A DNA stretch of 64,000 nucleotides from Gracilimonas sp034520725. GTDB taxonomy: Bacteria; Bacteroidota; Rhodothermia; Balneolales; Balneolaceae. The notes beneath the pieces are model-generated. The model ran no database searches. It worked only from the letters and a program-made list of their open reading frames with translations, and was not told the origin of the DNA. The stretch is taken from NCBI GenBank assembly GCA_034520725.1, contig JAXHNH010000014.1:1-64000 (forward strand), in the 5' to 3' direction. Shown here piece after piece: positions 40,531-50,357 of the stretch; positions within the stretch are counted from its first letter, which is position 1; every line of letters begins with the position of its first letter. Both the position numbers and the translations under genes were made by a program.

Positions 40531-40534
40531 ACGA

Positions 40535-41547
40535 TCAGTTGATCACGGTAAAATAAGCGACCGCCTTAGGTTTAAAGTTGCGTATACGGAGTTCATATCC
40601 AGGTTCGATAAGGTCAATATCTGGAGTTACATAGCCTGTTGAATCTTCCAGTATTTCCGAGTAGGTAACATAGGCTTCATATGGCTGAAGTTCTGCCACC
40701 TCTGCAAACTGTTCGATCGGCACATCATAAGTAATGGAAACAGAGGCAGGATTGTAGGTCACATTTTGCCCTCTTGGTAATCCTCTGGTGTTAATGTAAA
40801 CCGTCGCTTCCCCTTCAGTAAATTCAGATATATCAGCCTCATACAAGATCATAGTATCCGACAGATCTATCACTCCTGTCTCTTCCCTGCAGTGTAATTG
40901 TACGTGAGATATCATTACGAACATTATTTAACCTGAGCGTATCCTTAACTACCCATTCCTGAATATCCGCTACACGGGAAGCAGCGCCGGTAATCGTTAT
41001 ACTATCCGGACTAATAGCCGGTTCTCCTATCATACCAAATCTGTTCTGAAAATCAATATTGGTATTCAATACCACAGGAACCTTCTTGGAGACCTTGGAT
41101 TCCAATTCCATCTGAATCATCAATGGCTGAACTTTAGCTATATCCACACCCTGCAAATAACTCAGACGCTGACGAACCTGATCAAACAGATTGACTTCTT
41201 CACTTTCGATGTTTATCACAACGGTTGGAGGATCATTATAAAGCGAAAGTAACTGCCAACCATCTCCGGAAATTCCAGCCTGGACAAACTCAGGCAGTTC
41301 CTCTGTCAGCGCCATATCTTCTGGCAAATTGCCGGGTTCAATAGGAAGATTAACATTGATACTGTAACTGCTGCTTAAATTAACTATAAACCACAAGAGC
41401 CACCGCCATGATATATGCCCCAATAAATACTATCACTTTTTCACGGCGCATGAAGGTTACTTCCTCTTCATCAGCTCCGGGTTTAGTCCCGAACTTGAAG
41501 AAATCCTTTATTCGATTAATAAGTGGATGATTGAAAAATTCTGCCAT
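40535..41547 (-). CDS. YbbR-like domain protein, two frameshifts
   Basis: Starts MAEFFNHPLINRIKDFFKFG at 41547, then one membrane helix (VIVFIGAYIMAVALWFIVNL) and repeated YbbR-type beta domains (LYNDPPTVVINIESEEV, ILNTNIDFQNR-like region, ILYEADISEFTEG). Frame changes at about 41395 (extra A) and at about 40880 split it. The reconstructed C-terminus ends PKAVAYFTVIN. In related bacteria YbbR proteins bind cyclic-di-AMP synthase or act at the envelope; here it is downstream of DUF721 and recF on the same strand. About 335 residues. Confidence 0.72.
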
Positions 41548-41581
41548 ACAGCAATATAGATGCAGGTTTAAGTTTAATCAA

Positions 41582-41875
41582 CTAACTACGCACAATGATA
41601 TCAGAAACGATATCTCCTTTTACCTTAGCGTTCAATCTTTTTGCAATGCTAAAGCGGTTTGAATGAATTTCGTGTCTCCAGGCCGGGTGTTTAACTTTCA
41701 TAGCAAGTTTGTTCCCCTCAAAGTGCAGGTCCTCAACTTCCGATGCCACTCGCGTACCCACTACTTCCTCGAAAGCAGATAGTATCATTCCCTGTTTCAG
41801 TTTTCTTTTCTGAGGAAATTTTTCTAAAAAATCTTCCAGTACTGAACTCAGTGATTTGGGTGTATCAAATCTCAT
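41582..41875 (-). CDS. DUF721 (DciA-like) protein
   Basis: 97 residues, intact. Reads KSLSSVLEDFLEKFPQKRKL near the start and VGTRVASEVEDLHFEGNKLA and HEIHSNRFSIAKRLN later, the DUF721 domain. Its start overlaps the recF stop (ATGA-type). DciA-like proteins load or support the replicative helicase; gene order recF-DUF721 is common in Bacteroidota-type genomes. Confidence 0.85.
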   Translation of the reverse strand: MRFDTPKSLSSVLEDFLEKFPQKRKLKQGMILSAFEEVVGTRVASEVEDLHFEGNKLAMKVKHPAWRHEIHSNRFSIAKRLNAKVKGDIVSDIIVRS

Positions 41876-43007
41876 GCTTCCACCTCTTCAACTTTACCAT
41901 TTTCTACTTTATAAAACCGATTGTTTTCCCCATCGAAAGATACATAATCTTTAAAAGGAACCGGATTTGCTGAAGTTATGAATATTTGACCTTTATGTTG
42001 CTGAAGTGCTGTCAACAATATTTCGGTTTTATTGAGGTCCAGATCGCCGAACACATCATCGAGCATCAGGATCGGAAGGTCATCCAGTTCATCGGAATAA
42101 TAATGCAGCTGGGCTAATTTCAGTGAAAGAGTAAATAAGCCGGTGCTGTCCCTGAGAGCCAAACCTTCTTAGTTCAAAATCATCCAAATAAAATACAATC
42201 TCATCCCGGTGCGGACCAACGGTTGTTATCTCCCGTTCAATTTCCTTTGCCTGAACTTTCTCCAGTTCCTCGTAGTATGCTTTCTCGATTTCTTTAGGAT
42301 CAGGTCCCGGAGTGCAGAAGGTCTGATATTCCAGATCTGTCGTAAGGTCCATACCTGAGATCATAGCATAATCCTTTACCAGATATTCCTTCAAATTTTC
42401 AAGTACTTCATACCGTTTAGATACTATTCGAGAACCTGTTTCCACAAGCTGCACATTCCAGGGCTCAAGGTAAGACTCCAAAACCGATGCAGGTCCCACG
42501 GTATTCCTGAAGTAACGTATTACGTTGCTTACGAACCCTGCGATATTCAATAAGATCCCTTAAATATGCCGGAGAAAGCTGACTGATAAATGAATCAATA
42601 TAACTTCTTCTTTCTGCAGGCCCTTCCAACGTCAGTTTTTTATCATCCGGAGTAAGAGTCACTACCGGCACCATCCCTATCAGATCAGATAATCTCTCGA
42701 GGGGCGAATCATTCACAAATATCTTCTTTCCATCTCCCCTCGAATATGAACAGGATACATCAAATTCAGATCGGATCTGCCCTTCAAAATGCCCTTTGAT
42801 CATAAAGTAGCTCTCATTTTGATTGACTACATACATATCTGTATTGGATACAAAACTTCGTGACATGCACAGGTAATGAATAGCATCGATCAAACTGGTT
42901 TTTCCTGAACCGTTTGCACCAGTGATCACATTAAGATGTGGAGCCCATTCAATCTTGGTCTCCAGGTGATTTCTGAAATTTAGAAGCTCTGTGTGAGTGT
43001 TTCGCAT
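41872..43007 (-). CDS. recF: RecF DNA repair ATPase, two frameshifts
   Basis: Single-strand gap repair ATPase of the ABC/SMC class. N-terminus RNTHTELLNFRNHLETKIEW, Walker A GANGSGKTSLIDAIHYL at about residues 30-46, and FGSQGQHR in place of the signature motif; Walker B PILMLDDVFGDLDLNK near the C-terminus. The reading frame breaks at about 42500 and again at about 42136 (one extra base in HRLFTLSLKLAQL). Joined, the protein is about 375 residues, the family length. Upstream of DUF721 in one operon. The breaks are in conserved motifs and look artefactual. Confidence 0.9.
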
Positions 43008-43059
43008 ACACTATATGGTACGCATTCTATCTGTTTTTAACAGGGTATAAAATAAAAAA

Positions 43060-43090
43060 AGAGCCGGCCATCTATCCAAATGCCGGCTCT
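43060..43090 (-). terminator. Intrinsic terminator upstream of recF
   Basis: AGAGCCGGC stem with complementary arm and a run of seven T on the minus strand. It lies between the eno terminator and the recF start, which is unusual, since no gene is seen between the two terminators (43091-43252). Confidence 0.8.
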
Positions 43091-43252
43091 TTATAAAGCT
43101 ACTATGTTTTATGTAAGAGCAACTATAACTCAATTCCTTACAGATTATTATGAATTCTAATAAAACTTTTTATTCTCTTAACATTAGCGGTTAAAAGTAT
43201 ACTCTTTGTGTCGGTTCCTAATCCTAAACTGATATCAAAACCAGGTGGTATA

Positions 43253-43283
43253 AAAAAAGCCACTGTGTTAGCAGTGGCTTTTA
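43253..43283 (-). terminator. Intrinsic terminator of eno
   Basis: AAAAGCCACTG stem, six-base loop, CAGTGGCTTTT; on the minus strand it ends in seven T. It starts 23 bases after the eno stop. Confidence 0.88.
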
Positions 43284-43305
43284 AGTCATTTATACATAGA
43301 GTTTA

Positions 43306-44593
43306 TCACAGGCCAAAGGTATCTCTACCAAGGAAGAGAGCTGTATCTCCAAGCTGCTCTTCAATTCTGAGTAACTGATTGTATTTAGCAATACGATCTG
43401 TTCTACTCATCGATCCCGTTTTGATCTGACCGGCATTTGTTGCAACTGCAAGGTCAGCAATAGTCACATCTTCGGTTTCACCTGAACGGTGGGAGATCAC
43501 TGCGGTATATCCATTCTTGTGTGCCATCTCGATGGCGTCCAGTGTTTCAGTTATCGTACCGATCTGATTTACTTTGATCAGAATTGAATTTGCAATACCT
43601 CTTTCAATACCGGTTGCCAATCGTTCTGTATTGGTTACGAACAAGTCATCACCAACCAGCTGAACTTTATCTCCAACGGCATCGGTAAGTTTTTTCCAGG
43701 CATCCCAGTCGTTCTCTGCCAATCCATCTTCAATGGAAATGATAGGATACTTGTCTACCCAGTCACTCCAGTATTCAACCATGGCATCGGTGTCTTTTTC
43801 AGAGCCGTCACTCCATTTGAATTCATACAGTCCGGTCTCCGTGTTATAAAATTCAGATGCAGCCGGATCAAGTGCGATCAACACATCATCTTCAGGAGTA
43901 TAACCGGCTTTTTCAATAGCCTTTCAGGATCACCTCGATCGCCTCTTCATTAGATTTCAGATTTGGCGCAAAACCACCTTCATCACCTACAGCCGTACTA
44001 TAACCTTTATCACTTAAAACTTTCTTGAGGTTGTGGAATATCTCTGAACCCATCTGCAGAGTCTGACTAAAACTCTCAGCTCCTGCCGGCATGATCATAA
44101 ATTCCTGCATATCCACACTGTTATCTGCATGGGACCCACCGTTAATGATATTCATCATTGGGAGTGGCATAACCTTGGCATTCACGCCTCCAATGTATCT
44201 CCAAAGTGGCATATCCAATTCTATCGCCGCAGCTTTGGCAACTGCCATTGATACACCCAAAATAGCATTCGCACCTAGTTTGGCTTTGTTTGGTGTTCCA
44301 TCCAGCTCAAGCAGGAGGTCATCCAGATACACCTGATTAAAAGTCGATAGCCCGAGTAATTCTTCAGCGATCAGAGTGTTTACATTCTCAACCGCTTTCA
44401 TAACACTTTTACCCATATAATAATCCTTGTCTCCATCCCGGAGTTCAACCGCCTCGTGCTCTCCTGTTGAAGCGCCTGATGGTACTGCTGCACGACCAAC
44501 GGTTCCGGTTTCAAGTGTTACATCAACTTCTACGGTTGGATTACCCCGAGAGTCTATCACTTGTCTTGCATGAATGTCTTCTATAAAACTCAT
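43306..44593 (-). CDS. eno: Enolase, one frameshift
   Basis: Glycolytic 2-phosphoglycerate dehydratase. N-terminus MSFIEDIHARQVIDSRGNPT, the catalytic loop SGASTGEHEAVELRDGD, YIGGVNAKVMPLPMMNIING, then VGDEGGFAPNL. One frame change at about 43921 (one extra C on the plus strand) splits it; removal gives VILKAIEKAGY. After it come the magnesium-binding IISIEDGLAENDWDAWKKL and LVGDDLFVTN and the signature ILIKVNQIGTITETLDAI and SHRSGETEDVTIADL. About 430 residues, normal. A broken eno would be hard to tolerate, so this is good evidence for sequence errors. Confidence 0.95.
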
Positions 44594-44730
44594 TATTTAT
44601 TCTCCGATTTGTTGAGTGAAATTCTTAATTCTTAAAGGTACTGTTATTTAACATGTACTTAAAGCCATTTCAGTCCAATATTCGTAACTTAAAGTGAAGA
44701 TAATATTAACTGTAAATAAACTATTCACAA

Positions 44731-45417
44731 ATGAGACACCCCTGGGTCATTTTATTTGACATAGATGGAACCATGCTGACTGTTGATCGTGGTTTTAACA
44801 GAGCAATGCTGAGAGAACTTCTGGATGAACACGATATTCACTATCCGGAGATGGAAGGCGATGCTTTTTCCGGGCGAACCGATCATGATATTTTCACTTC
44901 ATTTTTGGTGAATCACGATTATGACCAAGCCCTATATCATACTTTCAAAACATCCTATCTGCGCGAGCTCGAGAAAAGATTGAATAAAAATCTCGTAAAG
45001 CGACATGATTACGTTGATGACGCCATCAATTATTTCACAACTAGTGATTACGTCAGAGGACTATTAACGGGTAATTATCCTGAGGCAGCAAAACTGAAGC
45101 TGAACGCAGGACAGATCCAATATGATTTTACGATCGGTGCTTTTGGTGAAAATGAAAGAGACAGAAATAAACTACCGCTGATCGCGATCGATCAGGTCAG
45201 AAAACAAATGGGAATTGAACCTGACCCTTCACGGTTTGTAGTTATTGGTGACACCCCAAGAGACATCTTATGTGCAAAACATGCCGGAATGAAATGTATA
45301 TCAGTAACAACGGGTAAGTATGGGCGTGAAGAGCTTGCCAAACATAACCCTGAACTTATCATCGATGATCTTTCAAAACCTGATAAATGGTTTAGCCAAC
45401 TTAGATCAGGCAAATAG
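44731..45417 (+). CDS. HAD superfamily hydrolase
   Basis: 228 residues. Motif I is LFDIDGTML (residues 9-17, with the nucleophilic Asp), a small alpha-helical cap follows, motif II/III is around VRGLLTGNYPEAAKLKL (Thr and Lys), and motif IV VIGDTPRDILCAKHAGM (Asp pair). These are the phosphatase-type HAD residues, similar to phosphoglycolate phosphatase-like enzymes. It is divergent from eno, 137 bases away. The natural substrate is not evident; a housekeeping small-phosphate phosphatase is likely. Confidence 0.88.
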   Translation: MRHPWVILFDIDGTMLTVDRGFNRAMLRELLDEHDIHYPEMEGDAFSGRTDHDIFTSFLVNHDYDQALYHTFKTSYLRELEKRLNKNLVKRHDYVDDAINYFTTSDYVRGLLTGNYPEAAKLKLNAGQIQYDFTIGAFGENERDRNKLPLIAIDQVRKQMGIEPDPSRFVVIGDTPRDILCAKHAGMKCISVTTGKYGREELAKHNPELIIDDLSKPDKWFSQLRSGK

Positions 45418-45422
45418 AATTA

Positions 45423-46286
45423 CTACCACATCCAGCCAAAGATGAAGCTGATCTGAGCCGATCCGAAATATTTTCTTGGGTCGTTGGCCTGCTCCAGTGG
45501 CGCCTGATCTGAAAAAACATCTCCGTTCTGATCCACAAAAAAGACTTCCGTATAATTGGGACCTACACCACAAGGATTGACCGGAGCCTCTCCAATTCGT
45601 GACAGGTCAGCTTTACAAGGCTGCAAGACCTGAATGCCATTTGGAAAGTAATTCATGGTATAACCAAACTGCACTGTAGATAGGTTTGAGAAGTTATCCC
45701 CAAAATCAATACCTACGGTAAACTCGCCGCCCATACCCCAATGCGTCTCTGAGTTACCCCAACCGGTAAAAATATCATTAGTTCGCTCAGTAAAACCATA
45801 AATACGACCCTCATTTTCCCTGAAACCATTTTCATTTACATCATTGAAGTAGCTATAAGAAAAAGCAAAAGCAGGCCCTGCACTGATCGAACTAAATAAT
45901 CTGAAATTGTCAGCTATCTTTTCAGGAAAGAAACGTTGTTTAACGCCAATATAAAGTGGAACTGAAATGACTCTCTGATACTTTTCAGGCGTCGTTCTGT
46001 ATCCAAGAAAATCGGTAAAAGTTTGCTCGGTTGGGTCTTTAAGTCCCGAGATCTTCAGTGAGACCAATGCTTCAGTATAAGGTCTTAAGCCAAACCGAAA
46101 TTGCCCCCCCGCTCCAAACCCAAAATCAGTGAGTGCTAAATTGAAACCAAATCCGGTTCTAAAACCTTCATCATATAAATTTTTTGGGGCGTCTACTTTA
46201 CTCACTTCAGGTTCACCAAACTGTGCAAAAGCATTATTTGTAAGTAAAAATGCAGCAAAAACTAAGATTGTTATTATTTTTTTCAT
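45423..46286 (-). CDS. Outer-membrane beta-barrel protein, unknown
   Basis: 287 residues with a signal peptide (MKKIITILVFAAFLLTNNAF-AQ). The mature part reads as beta-strands with aromatic-rich segments (GFRTGFGFNLALTDFGFGAG, FEYSYFNDVN-like region, FSNLSTVQFGYTMNYFPNG) and ends SAQISFIFGWMW, consistent with a small barrel. Two Cys near the C-terminus (QPCKADLS, VNPCGVG) may form a disulfide. No specific family recognised. Convergent with the HAD gene, with its stop six bases after it. Confidence 0.68.
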   Translation of the reverse strand: MKKIITILVFAAFLLTNNAFAQFGEPEVSKVDAPKNLYDEGFRTGFGFNLALTDFGFGAGGQFRFGLRPYTEALVSLKISGLKDPTEQTFTDFLGYRTTPEKYQRVISVPLYIGVKQRFFPEKIADNFRLFSSISAGPAFAFSYSYFNDVNENGFRENEGRIYGFTERTNDIFTGWGNSETHWGMGGEFTVGIDFGDNFSNLSTVQFGYTMNYFPNGIQVLQPCKADLSRIGEAPVNPCGVGPNYTEVFFVDQNGDVFSDQAPLEQANDPRKYFGSAQISFIFGWMW

Positions 46287-46445
46287 CGGAAAAAGTTGGG
46301 TTTAAGATAGTTTAGAGCCCATTAAGTGATGCGATAACGAAATTTTCTTCATTTTCTTATTGCGTTAATACAATATCATGTTATTTTCACCACAAATTTT
46401 TAGTAATAAACACATCCATAAAATAATTAATTCAAGCTACAAAGC

Positions 46446-46832
46446 ATGAATTCACATACAACATATTTCGTATTTGGACCAACTGCAACGCTTCGCAGAA
46501 TGTCATCCAAATTGTTTAAAGATCAACCACCTAAATTTCTCTATGAATATTCTCCTGAAGGGACTTCTGAGACCATTTATGTAGCGGTTTATGAAGAATA
46601 CGAAAAGCAGATCAATTCCAGTGTTACTCTGACCTGTATCGTAGAAAGTAAAGGTAAGCACAATAAGATCGTTCTCAAGAAAACCGGCGGTCGAATGGGA
46701 TTTAGAGGAAGTTCACTTTCTGAAGAACAAACTGTAGAAACGAATGTTATCGATTTCATTCTTGATTTCTCAAAACGTCACGGATTAACCCTTCAGGAAG
46801 AACAGCCACCGGCTGAGACTGAAGAAGAGTAA
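46446..46832 (+). CDS. Small conserved-looking protein of unknown function, upstream of prmC
   Basis: 128 residues, no signal peptide. It is beta-rich (TYFVFGPTATLRRM, ETIYVAVYEEYEKQINSSV, HNKIVLKKTGGRMGFRG), with a predicted helix (VIDFILDFSKRHGLTL) and an acidic tail. I do not recognise a family. The stop is four bases before prmC on the same strand, so it is probably co-transcribed and translated with it. Confidence 0.6.
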   Translation: MNSHTTYFVFGPTATLRRMSSKLFKDQPPKFLYEYSPEGTSETIYVAVYEEYEKQINSSVTLTCIVESKGKHNKIVLKKTGGRMGFRGSSLSEEQTVETNVIDFILDFSKRHGLTLQEEQPPAETEEE

Positions 46833-46835
46833 TTT

Positions 46836-47696
46836 ATGGCTAAAACACCCTCCTTATGGACGGTTCTTAGCATGCTTGAGTGGGCCACTGATTTTTTTGA
46901 GGAAAAAGAAGTCAGGTCCCCTCGCTATAGTATAGAGTGGCTGTTAGCTGACGTATTGAACGTTAAACGGCTAGATCTATACTTAATGTACGACCGGCCC
47001 CTTTCCACTGAAGAACTAGATATTTTACGGCCATTGGTCAAAAGAAGATCGCTGCATGAGCCCTTACAATACATAACCGGTGAAACGGATTTCCTGAATG
47101 TTAAAATTAAGGTTGAGCCCGGGGTTCTGATTCCAAGGCAGGAGACCGAACAGCTTGTAGATCTCATCCTCAGAAAAAATAACGGAAAAGAGAAACTGAC
47201 CATTCTTGATATCGGCACCGGCTCGGGCTGCATTCCTGTATCTATCAAAAAAGAAAAACCGGAATGGAATGTTTATGCCACTGACATATCAGATAAAGCT
47301 CTGGAAATTGCCCAAGCCAATGCTGAATATAATGAGGTTGAAGTAACATTTTTCAGGGACGATCTTTTTGACCCAACTCAAATTCAATCTCAGTTTTTTG
47401 ATGTCATCGTAAGTAACCCACCTTACATTGAACCTGACGAAAAAAATAACCTGGACAAAGAGGTTCTGGAATTCGAACCCGAGCTCGCTCTATTTTGTGA
47501 ATCCACCGAAGAAATGTATAGTGCACTTGAGTCAGTTTGTCGCTCCTCTTTGAAAGAAAAAGGAACAGCTTATTTTGAATTACACCATCAGTTAGGTACT
47601 GAGGTATCAAAGCTTTTCGAACCTTCAATTTGGACCTCTGAGATCCTTAAAGACCTGGACGAAAAAAAGAGATTTTTTATAGCAAAAAAGGCTTGA
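46836..47696 (+). CDS. prmC: PrmC peptide-chain-release-factor glutamine methyltransferase
   Basis: 286 residues. The N-terminal helical domain (SIEWLLADVLNVKRLDLYL) is followed by the SAM motif TILDIGTGSGCIPVSIKKEK (about residues 120-139) and the glutamine-methylase signature IVSNPPYIEPDEKN (about 190-203). It methylates the GGQ glutamine of release factors. Length and order of domains are typical. Last gene before the dnaA upstream region. Confidence 0.95.
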   Translation: MAKTPSLWTVLSMLEWATDFFEEKEVRSPRYSIEWLLADVLNVKRLDLYLMYDRPLSTEELDILRPLVKRRSLHEPLQYITGETDFLNVKIKVEPGVLIPRQETEQLVDLILRKNNGKEKLTILDIGTGSGCIPVSIKKEKPEWNVYATDISDKALEIAQANAEYNEVEVTFFRDDLFDPTQIQSQFFDVIVSNPPYIEPDEKNNLDKEVLEFEPELALFCESTEEMYSALESVCRSSLKEKGTAYFELHHQLGTEVSKLFEPSIWTSEILKDLDEKKRFFIAKKA

Positions 47697-47737
47697 TTTT
47701 TTGTACAAGAATTTACCGCCTCTCCTAATTATGTAAA

Positions 47738-48007
47738 TGTGGAAAACTTGTGGAAAAGTATTTTTAAATTCTTTTTCCCGTTTTTCAAAAAGGTTAATTC
47801 AGTGTTACGGCAATGTTACGGGGTGTCAAGCCTTTTTTAGGAATTTTTTATAGTTTCGTATTAACTACTGCACACCAATGACTTATGGTATTTATAACAA
47901 TGTGGATAACTTTTCAAAATTGATCAAATACAGGTTTGACAAGTGCCCAATAAATTACCATTTTCAAAACCGAACGAAGCCGGGTAAATATCTTTTCTTG
48001 TGGATAA
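47738..48007 (+). promoter_or_regulatory. Four co-oriented DnaA boxes upstream of dnaA (possible oriC or autoregulatory region)
   Basis: Perfect TGTGGATAA occurs at 47901-47909 and at 47999-48007. Near-consensus TGTGGAAAA occurs twice, 11 bases apart, at 47738-47746 and 47749-47757. All four have the same orientation. The stretch 47697-48064 has no gene and contains T-rich runs suitable for unwinding. It could be the replication origin or only the dnaA regulatory region. AT-rich text is visible between boxes. Confidence 0.7.
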
Positions 48008-48064
48008 CTGGCTAGGATTGGATCAAACTTATTTAAGCTAATACCGTTAGGGGGAATTAGAAAA

Positions 48065-49510
48065 TTGCACGAGTTATCGGTTGAAAAGGCATGGGATGAC
48101 TGCCTTGATATTATAAAGGACAACATCAGCTATCAGAAGTATAAATCCTGGTTTGAACCTATTAAACCTGTGTCTTTAAAAGACAGCACTCTTACAATTC
48201 AGGTACCCAGTCAATTTTGGTACGAATGGCTGGAAGAACACTACTACAATATGCTCCGTTCTACACTGGCAAAAGTGTTGGGATCGGAAGGTAAACTGGA
48301 GTATTCTATTGTCATGGAAAAATCTGATCAGTTTGAGAATAACCGATCGGTCAGAATGCCACAACGACCAATGGGTCCGGTTCAGCCACAAGAATCAAAC
48401 GGATATCCGGAGTACCAGCCCGACCGGATTGAAAATCCTTTTGTGATTCCGGGCATCAAAAAGACCAAGATCGATTCGAACCTGAATAACAATTATGTGT
48501 TCGATCGATTTATTGAGGGCGATTGTAATCGCCTGGCAAGATCTGCTGCTATGGCCATCGCCGATAATCCCGGCAGCAATTCATTCAACCCATTTTTCGT
48601 ATACGGCCCAACCGGTCTTGGTAAAACTCACCTTGTTCAAAGTATCGGTAATAAGATCAAAGAGAAGTTCGGTGATGAGAAGTCTGTTCTTTATATATCC
48701 TCCGAAGCATTCACCAACGAATTTGTACACGCTATCCGAAACAACCGCGCCAGCGAGTTCTCCATGTTCTACCGCAATATTGATGTATTAATGGTAGATG
48801 ACATTCAGTTCTTCAGTGGCAAGGAAAAGACCCAGGAAGAATTCTTTCATATCTTCAATGCCCTCCATCAGGATGGCAAACAGATCATTCTCAGCAGTGA
48901 CCGTGCCCCAAAAGATGTACCCGATATTGAAGAGCGACTCATCTCCCGTTTTGGATGGGGATTGAGTGCTGACCTTAAAATGCCGGAATACGAAACCCGA
49001 TATGCCATACTTGAGCGTAAAGCAAGTGACAACGGCATTGAGATCGATCCACAGATCACTGAGTTCATTGCACATAATTTCAAGTCTAATGTAAGAGATC
49101 TGGAAGGTGCCATTATCAAGCTATTGGCTCATGCCTCTTTGCAGAATATTGATGATATCGATCTCCCTATGGCCAAACGCGTGCTTAAGGATATGGTGAA
49201 GGATTCCAACACTCAGATCTCTATAGAACAGATCCAGAATTACGTGTGTGATTATTTCGGTATCGATACTAATAAGGTGCGGGAAAAAACACGGAAGCAG
49301 GAAATTGTGGAAGCCCGACAGATCGCTATGTATCTCTCTAAGAAATTCACTAAGTCGAGCTTAAAAACTATCGGTCTGCACTTTGGAGGGCGTGATCACT
49401 CTACCGTGATCCATGCCATTTCAACGGTTGAAGAACGCATCTCAACCAGTGCAAAGCACAAGCGTATGGTTGAAGAACTGCATCAGCGAATTGAAGTAGC
49501 CAGCCTCTGA
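48065..49510 (+). CDS. dnaA: Chromosomal replication initiator DnaA
   Basis: 481 residues; TTG start at 48065 with AGGGGGAATTAG just upstream as ribosome binding site, no ATG gives a better N-terminus. Domain I: ELSVEKAWDDCLDIIKDNI. Domain II is short and glutamine/proline-rich. AAA+ domain: FVYGPTGLGKTHLVQSIGNK Walker A, DVLMVDDIQFFSGKEKTQEE Walker B, RLISRFGWGLSADLKMPEYE. Domain IV: LKTIGLHFGGRDHSTVIHAI, the DnaA signature. It melts oriC and loads the helicase. folB and folK follow on the same strand, six bases on. Confidence 0.97.
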   Translation: MHELSVEKAWDDCLDIIKDNISYQKYKSWFEPIKPVSLKDSTLTIQVPSQFWYEWLEEHYYNMLRSTLAKVLGSEGKLEYSIVMEKSDQFENNRSVRMPQRPMGPVQPQESNGYPEYQPDRIENPFVIPGIKKTKIDSNLNNNYVFDRFIEGDCNRLARSAAMAIADNPGSNSFNPFFVYGPTGLGKTHLVQSIGNKIKEKFGDEKSVLYISSEAFTNEFVHAIRNNRASEFSMFYRNIDVLMVDDIQFFSGKEKTQEEFFHIFNALHQDGKQIILSSDRAPKDVPDIEERLISRFGWGLSADLKMPEYETRYAILERKASDNGIEIDPQITEFIAHNFKSNVRDLEGAIIKLLAHASLQNIDDIDLPMAKRVLKDMVKDSNTQISIEQIQNYVCDYFGIDTNKVREKTRKQEIVEARQIAMYLSKKFTKSSLKTIGLHFGGRDHSTVIHAISTVEERISTSAKHKRMVEELHQRIEVASL

Positions 49511-49515
49511 TCGTG

Positions 49516-49878
49516 ATGGATACCCTCTCCGTAAACGGATTAAAGTTTCTTGGATACCACGGTGTTCAGGATTTCGAAAAGAAAGAGGGAAATAATTTTG
49601 TAGTAGATGTGACTTTTCACACAGATCTTTCCAAGGCCGGCAGATCCGATAACCTTAAAGACGCCATCAACTACACTGAAGTTCAGCAGATCACTGCTGA
49701 GATCATGGAGGGCCAATCCGTCGACCTGATAGAAACACTTTGTTACCGGATCGGTGAAGCACTCTTTAAGGCATATCTTTCCAAAAGTGATATGATCGAA
49801 GTCACAGTTCGAAAATTAAAACCCCCTATCGAGGCACCTATCGATCGCACCGAAGTGAGGATGTCGTGGCCCAGGTAG
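49516..49878 (+). CDS. folB: Dihydroneopterin aldolase FolB
   Basis: 121 residues. FolB motifs: LKFLGYHGVQDFEKKEGNNF and VVDVTFHTDLSKAGRSDNLK, then DAINYTEVQQI and a C-terminal VTVRKLKPPIEAPIDRTEV. It forms 6-hydroxymethyl-dihydropterin in folate synthesis. I chose ATG 49516 over the GTG just before it because spacing to dnaA is only five bases. Overlaps the start of folK by 13 bases. Confidence 0.92.
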   Translation: MDTLSVNGLKFLGYHGVQDFEKKEGNNFVVDVTFHTDLSKAGRSDNLKDAINYTEVQQITAEIMEGQSVDLIETLCYRIGEALFKAYLSKSDMIEVTVRKLKPPIEAPIDRTEVRMSWPR

Positions 49879-50354
49879 TTATTGCGCTGGGTTCAAATCT
49901 CAACGATCCTCACAAACAGCTTAAAACTGCCCTCGAGTTTCTTAAAAGCCTGAGCAGTTCTGAGGTTAAAAAATCTCCCATCTACCGATCAGAACCGGTT
50001 GGCCCTTCTGAAAATGATTTCCTGAATGCCGTGGCCGTTATTGAAACAGACCTGAAACCAAACAAGCTTTTTGATAAACTTAAGGAGCAGGAAAAAAAGC
50101 AGGGGCGGCCTTCCCGCTATCCCAAATGGACTGCCCGAACGTTAGACCTTGATATAATTGCCTTTGATGACTTGGTCATTGAAACAGATACCCTTATCAT
50201 TCCCCATCAAGAATATAAGAGCCGTTTGTTTGTTCTTTTACCTCTTAAGGACGTTATACCCGATTGGCAGGATCCCGTGTCTGCACAACACGTGGATGAA
50301 CTGATCAAACAAGCACCAAAACTCGACATTGTTAAAACAACCCTGAATTGGTAG
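49866..50354 (+). CDS. folK: HPPK, folate synthesis kinase FolK
   Basis: 162 residues, GTG start. Signature motifs are VVIALGSNLNDPHKQLKTAL, YRSEPVGPSENDFLNAVAVI, RYPKWTARTLDLDIIAFDDL and IIPHQEYKSRLFVLLPLKDV, the expected pterin- and ATP-binding residues (Asp-Leu-Asp near 98). It pyrophosphorylates 6-hydroxymethyl-dihydropterin; partner of FolB upstream. Four bases separate it from the kinase downstream. Confidence 0.95.
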   Translation: MAQVVIALGSNLNDPHKQLKTALEFLKSLSSSEVKKSPIYRSEPVGPSENDFLNAVAVIETDLKPNKLFDKLKEQEKKQGRPSRYPKWTARTLDLDIIAFDDLVIETDTLIIPHQEYKSRLFVLLPLKDVIPDWQDPVSAQHVDELIKQAPKLDIVKTTLNW

Positions 50355-50357
50355 CTG

